Of a DNA stretch of 64,000 bases, positions 62,361 to 64,000 are shown piece by piece; the first letter of the stretch is position 1; every line of letters begins with the position of its first letter. Under the pieces are notes generated by a model that worked only from the letters and a program-made list of their open reading frames with translations, searched no databases and was not told the origin of the DNA. This stretch comes from Streptomyces sp. NBC_01116 (GTDB taxonomy: Bacteria; Actinomycetota; Actinomycetes; Streptomycetales; Streptomycetaceae), in contig NZ_CP108644.1 of the NCBI RefSeq assembly GCF_041435495.1, positions 7,859,501 through 7,923,500 on the forward strand. The letters are read 5' to 3'. The translations under genes were made by a program, and so were the position numbers.

Positions 62361-63617
62361 GTGAAGAACCGCATACTGGCCGGAGCCATCGCGCTTGTCT
62401 CGTCCGTCGCACTCGGCGGATGCGGCTTCATACCGGGCTCGGGCAGCGGTGACCGCACGGTGACGGTCTGGCTGATGAAGGACAGCGTCTCGCCCGGCTT
62501 CCTGGACAAGTTCACCCGCTCGTACGAGGAGGAGAACCCCTCGATCGAGCTGGACTTCAAGATCCAGGAGTGGAGCGGCATCGGCCCCAAGGTCCTTTCC
62601 GCGCTGGAGGGCGACGACGCCCCGGACGTGATCGAGGTCGGGAACACCCAGGTCGCGCAGTACGCGGAGAGCGGCGGTCTGCGCGATCTGACCCTCGAAT
62701 CGATGCGCGACCTGGGCAGCGAGGACTGGCTGCCCGGCCTGGCCCAGCCCGGCAGCATCAACGGCGTGCAGTACGGCATCCCCTGGTACGCGGCCAACCG
62801 GGTGGTGATCTACAACAAGGAGATCTTCGAGGAGGCGGGCATCGACTCCGTCCCGAAGACGCGCGAGGAGTGGATCGCCGCCTCCGAGAAGCTCAACAGC
62901 GCGGGCAACCAGGGCATCTACCTGGCCGGCCAGAACTGGTACGTGCTCGCCGGCTTCATCTGGGACGAGGGCGGCGAACTCGCGGACGAGAACGGCGGCG
63001 ACTGGCAGGGCGCCCTGGACACGCCGGAAGCCCTGGCGGGCATGAAGTTCTACCAGAAGCTCCAGGCGCTCGGCGACGGCCCGACGGACGCCGACGAGGA
63101 GAAGCCCCCGCAGACCGACGTCTTCGCCAAGGGCGACGTCGCGCAGATCATCTCGACTCCGGGCAGCGCCGCGCTCATCGAGCAGAAGAATCCCGAACTC
63201 AAGGGCAAGCTCGGCTACTTCCCCATTCCCGGCAAGTCCTCGAAAGCCCCCGGCTCGGTGTTCACCGGCGGTTCCGACCTCATCGTCCCGAAGAACGCCG
63301 ACGAACGCACCGCGGGCATCGCCGTCGTCAAGGCACTGGCTAGCGAGAAGTGGCAGACGGAGCTCGCCCGGGGCATGAGCTACGTCCCCAACAAGCCGAG
63401 CCTCGCCCATGTCATCGAGGGCGACGAGGGCACCGCCGCGATGGCCGAAGGCGCCACCCGCGGCCGGGCCACCCCCAACTCGTCCCAGTGGGCCCGGGTC
63501 GAGGCGGAGAACCCGATCAAGCCCTACATGACGGCCGTGCTCGAAGGCGGCGACCCGGCCCGCGAGGCCAAGGCCGCCTCCGAGCGGATCACCGCCATGC
63601 TCGCCGGCAGCGGCTGA
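62361..63617 (+). CDS. Orphan sugar-binding lipoprotein
   Basis: A 418-residue family 1 solute-binding protein with lipobox LGGC. Typical marks are VTVWLMKDS, DAPDVIEVGNTQVAQYA, VQYGIPWYAANRVVIYNKE and VFAKGDVAQIIS. No permease gene follows within 250 bp or precedes it, so it either serves a transporter encoded elsewhere or the operon continues past the window after a gap. GTG 62361 follows GAAGGTG. A DasR-like site overlaps its promoter, suggesting control by amino-sugar state. Confidence 0.85.
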   Translation: MKNRILAGAIALVSSVALGGCGFIPGSGSGDRTVTVWLMKDSVSPGFLDKFTRSYEEENPSIELDFKIQEWSGIGPKVLSALEGDDAPDVIEVGNTQVAQYAESGGLRDLTLESMRDLGSEDWLPGLAQPGSINGVQYGIPWYAANRVVIYNKEIFEEAGIDSVPKTREEWIAASEKLNSAGNQGIYLAGQNWYVLAGFIWDEGGELADENGGDWQGALDTPEALAGMKFYQKLQALGDGPTDADEEKPPQTDVFAKGDVAQIISTPGSAALIEQKNPELKGKLGYFPIPGKSSKAPGSVFTGGSDLIVPKNADERTAGIAVVKALASEKWQTELARGMSYVPNKPSLAHVIEGDEGTAAMAEGATRGRATPNSSQWARVEAENPIKPYMTAVLEGGDPAREAKAASERITAMLAGSG

Positions 63618-63783
63618 TCCCACCCGGACGGCATCGACGCGGGGCGGAGTCCCCGGGGCACGAGTGCACGCGAGGGAGAGTCCCCGGGCCCTGAGGCCCA
63701 GCGTCCCTGAGGCACGGTGTCCCTGGGGATTCAGCCGTCGCACATCCCCGCTCCCCACAGCGGTCACGTCGAATCCAGCCGGT

Positions 63784-63853
63784 GACGGAAGAAGTAAGGG
63801 GCCGGGCCGTCGCACCCCGCGACAGCCCGGCAGCGCCCCTCGCCTCTTCCGTC
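63784..63853 (+). promoter_or_regulatory. 70-nt leader hairpin before the last gene
   Basis: GACGGAAG (63784-63791) pairs with CTTCCGTC (63846-63853), and inner arms (AAGGGGC with GCCCCT, GTCGC with GCGAC) extend the fold. It ends just before the ribosome site CGGAG. It could be the stop of the lipoprotein transcript or a translational control element. Confidence 0.4.
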
Positions 63854-63866
63854 CCCGGAGACCGCC

Positions 63867-64000
63867 ATGACCGTGCTGCCCGTCGCCCCGCTGCCCGCCG
63901 CCCCCGCCCCCACGTCCGTTCGCGCCTCCGCCCCCGCCCCGGCGGCCGTTCCGGCCCCTGATCCCGTCGGCGCCCCGGAACCGGCCTACCGGGTCTCCCT
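63867..64000 (+). CDS. Partial gene, N terminus only
   Basis: The first 44 codons are open to the window edge. ATG 63867 follows CGGAG by 7 nt. The visible part is an Ala/Pro-rich leader (APLPAAPAPTS) ending in YRVSL. It has no signal peptide or membrane segment, which argues against an ABC permease. A GNAT-type acyltransferase with such a leader is possible but cannot be shown. Confidence 0.6.
   Translation, partial: MTVLPVAPLPAAPAPTSVRASAPAPAAVPAPDPVGAPEPAYRVS

Overview
The window is chromosomal DNA from a Streptomyces-like actinomycete. The evidence is very high G+C with third-position GC bias, GTG starts, many leaderless-type starts (TANNNT 6-8 nt before ATG/GTG), sugar ABC operons without their own ATPase, several SpoIIE-type phosphatases with a SigB/SigF-type sigma factor, an Rpf-LysM cell-wall protein, a class F sortase, and an SdhCAB block beside a PAS-GGDEF-EAL protein. 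From memory the right-hand part resembles the S. coelicolor SCO09xx neighbourhood (rmdA, the second sdh set, a WS/DGAT gene); this was not checked. I saw no rRNA or tRNA genes, CRISPR array or prophage.

Layout. 0-15 kb is a carbohydrate region: a secreted DUF1996 protein, a secreted TIM-barrel glycosidase with a discoidin domain, an ABC uptake operon with a GH1 beta-glucosidase under a divergent ROK regulator, and a LacI regulator. The same perfect palindrome GGAGAGCGCTCTCC precedes lacI and both secreted genes, 12-14 kb apart, which suggests one local regulon. This region also holds a MITE next to a transposase remnant and a metalloprotease gene broken by three frameshifts. 14.6-18 kb has an Rpf-LysM-M23 wall enzyme, a DMT transporter and an FhuF-like protein.

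18-26.3 kb is rich in signalling: STAS antagonist, MarR, a SpoIIE-like phosphatase, HxlR with a Rid-family protein, an RsbW-like ATPase, a response regulator / CHASE3 kinase / response-regulator-phosphatase operon, and a SigB/F-type sigma factor. 26.5-37.4 kb has a zinc-ribbon SDR lacking the usual catalytic tyrosine, a 58-codon orphan peptide, a YndJ-DUF1990-lipase-maturation-factor operon behind two TTGAAC/GTTCAA operators, a DUF6777 lipoprotein, a four-domain phosphatase, a WS/DGAT acyltransferase and an Fpg/Nei glycosylase. 37.5-41.4 kb is a LytTR regulator / DUF485 / SSS symporter / LytS-type kinase operon.

41.5-50 kb has an ECF sigma gene overlapping tail-to-tail with a minimal zinc-finger anti-sigma gene, a CapA-like lipoprotein, a universal stress protein, a polysaccharide deacetylase, and a class F sortase beside two paralogous secreted proteins that share an unusual C-terminal anchor-like signature. 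A polyproline membrane protein and a DUF4239 protein follow. 50-64 kb has a DUF574 methyltransferase coupled to a c-di-GMP enzyme, LysR with sdhCAB, a UvrA-like ABC protein, an LLM flavin oxidoreductase, a HAD phosphatase, dodecin, an orphan sugar-binding lipoprotein with a DasR-like site, and the start of one more gene at the edge.
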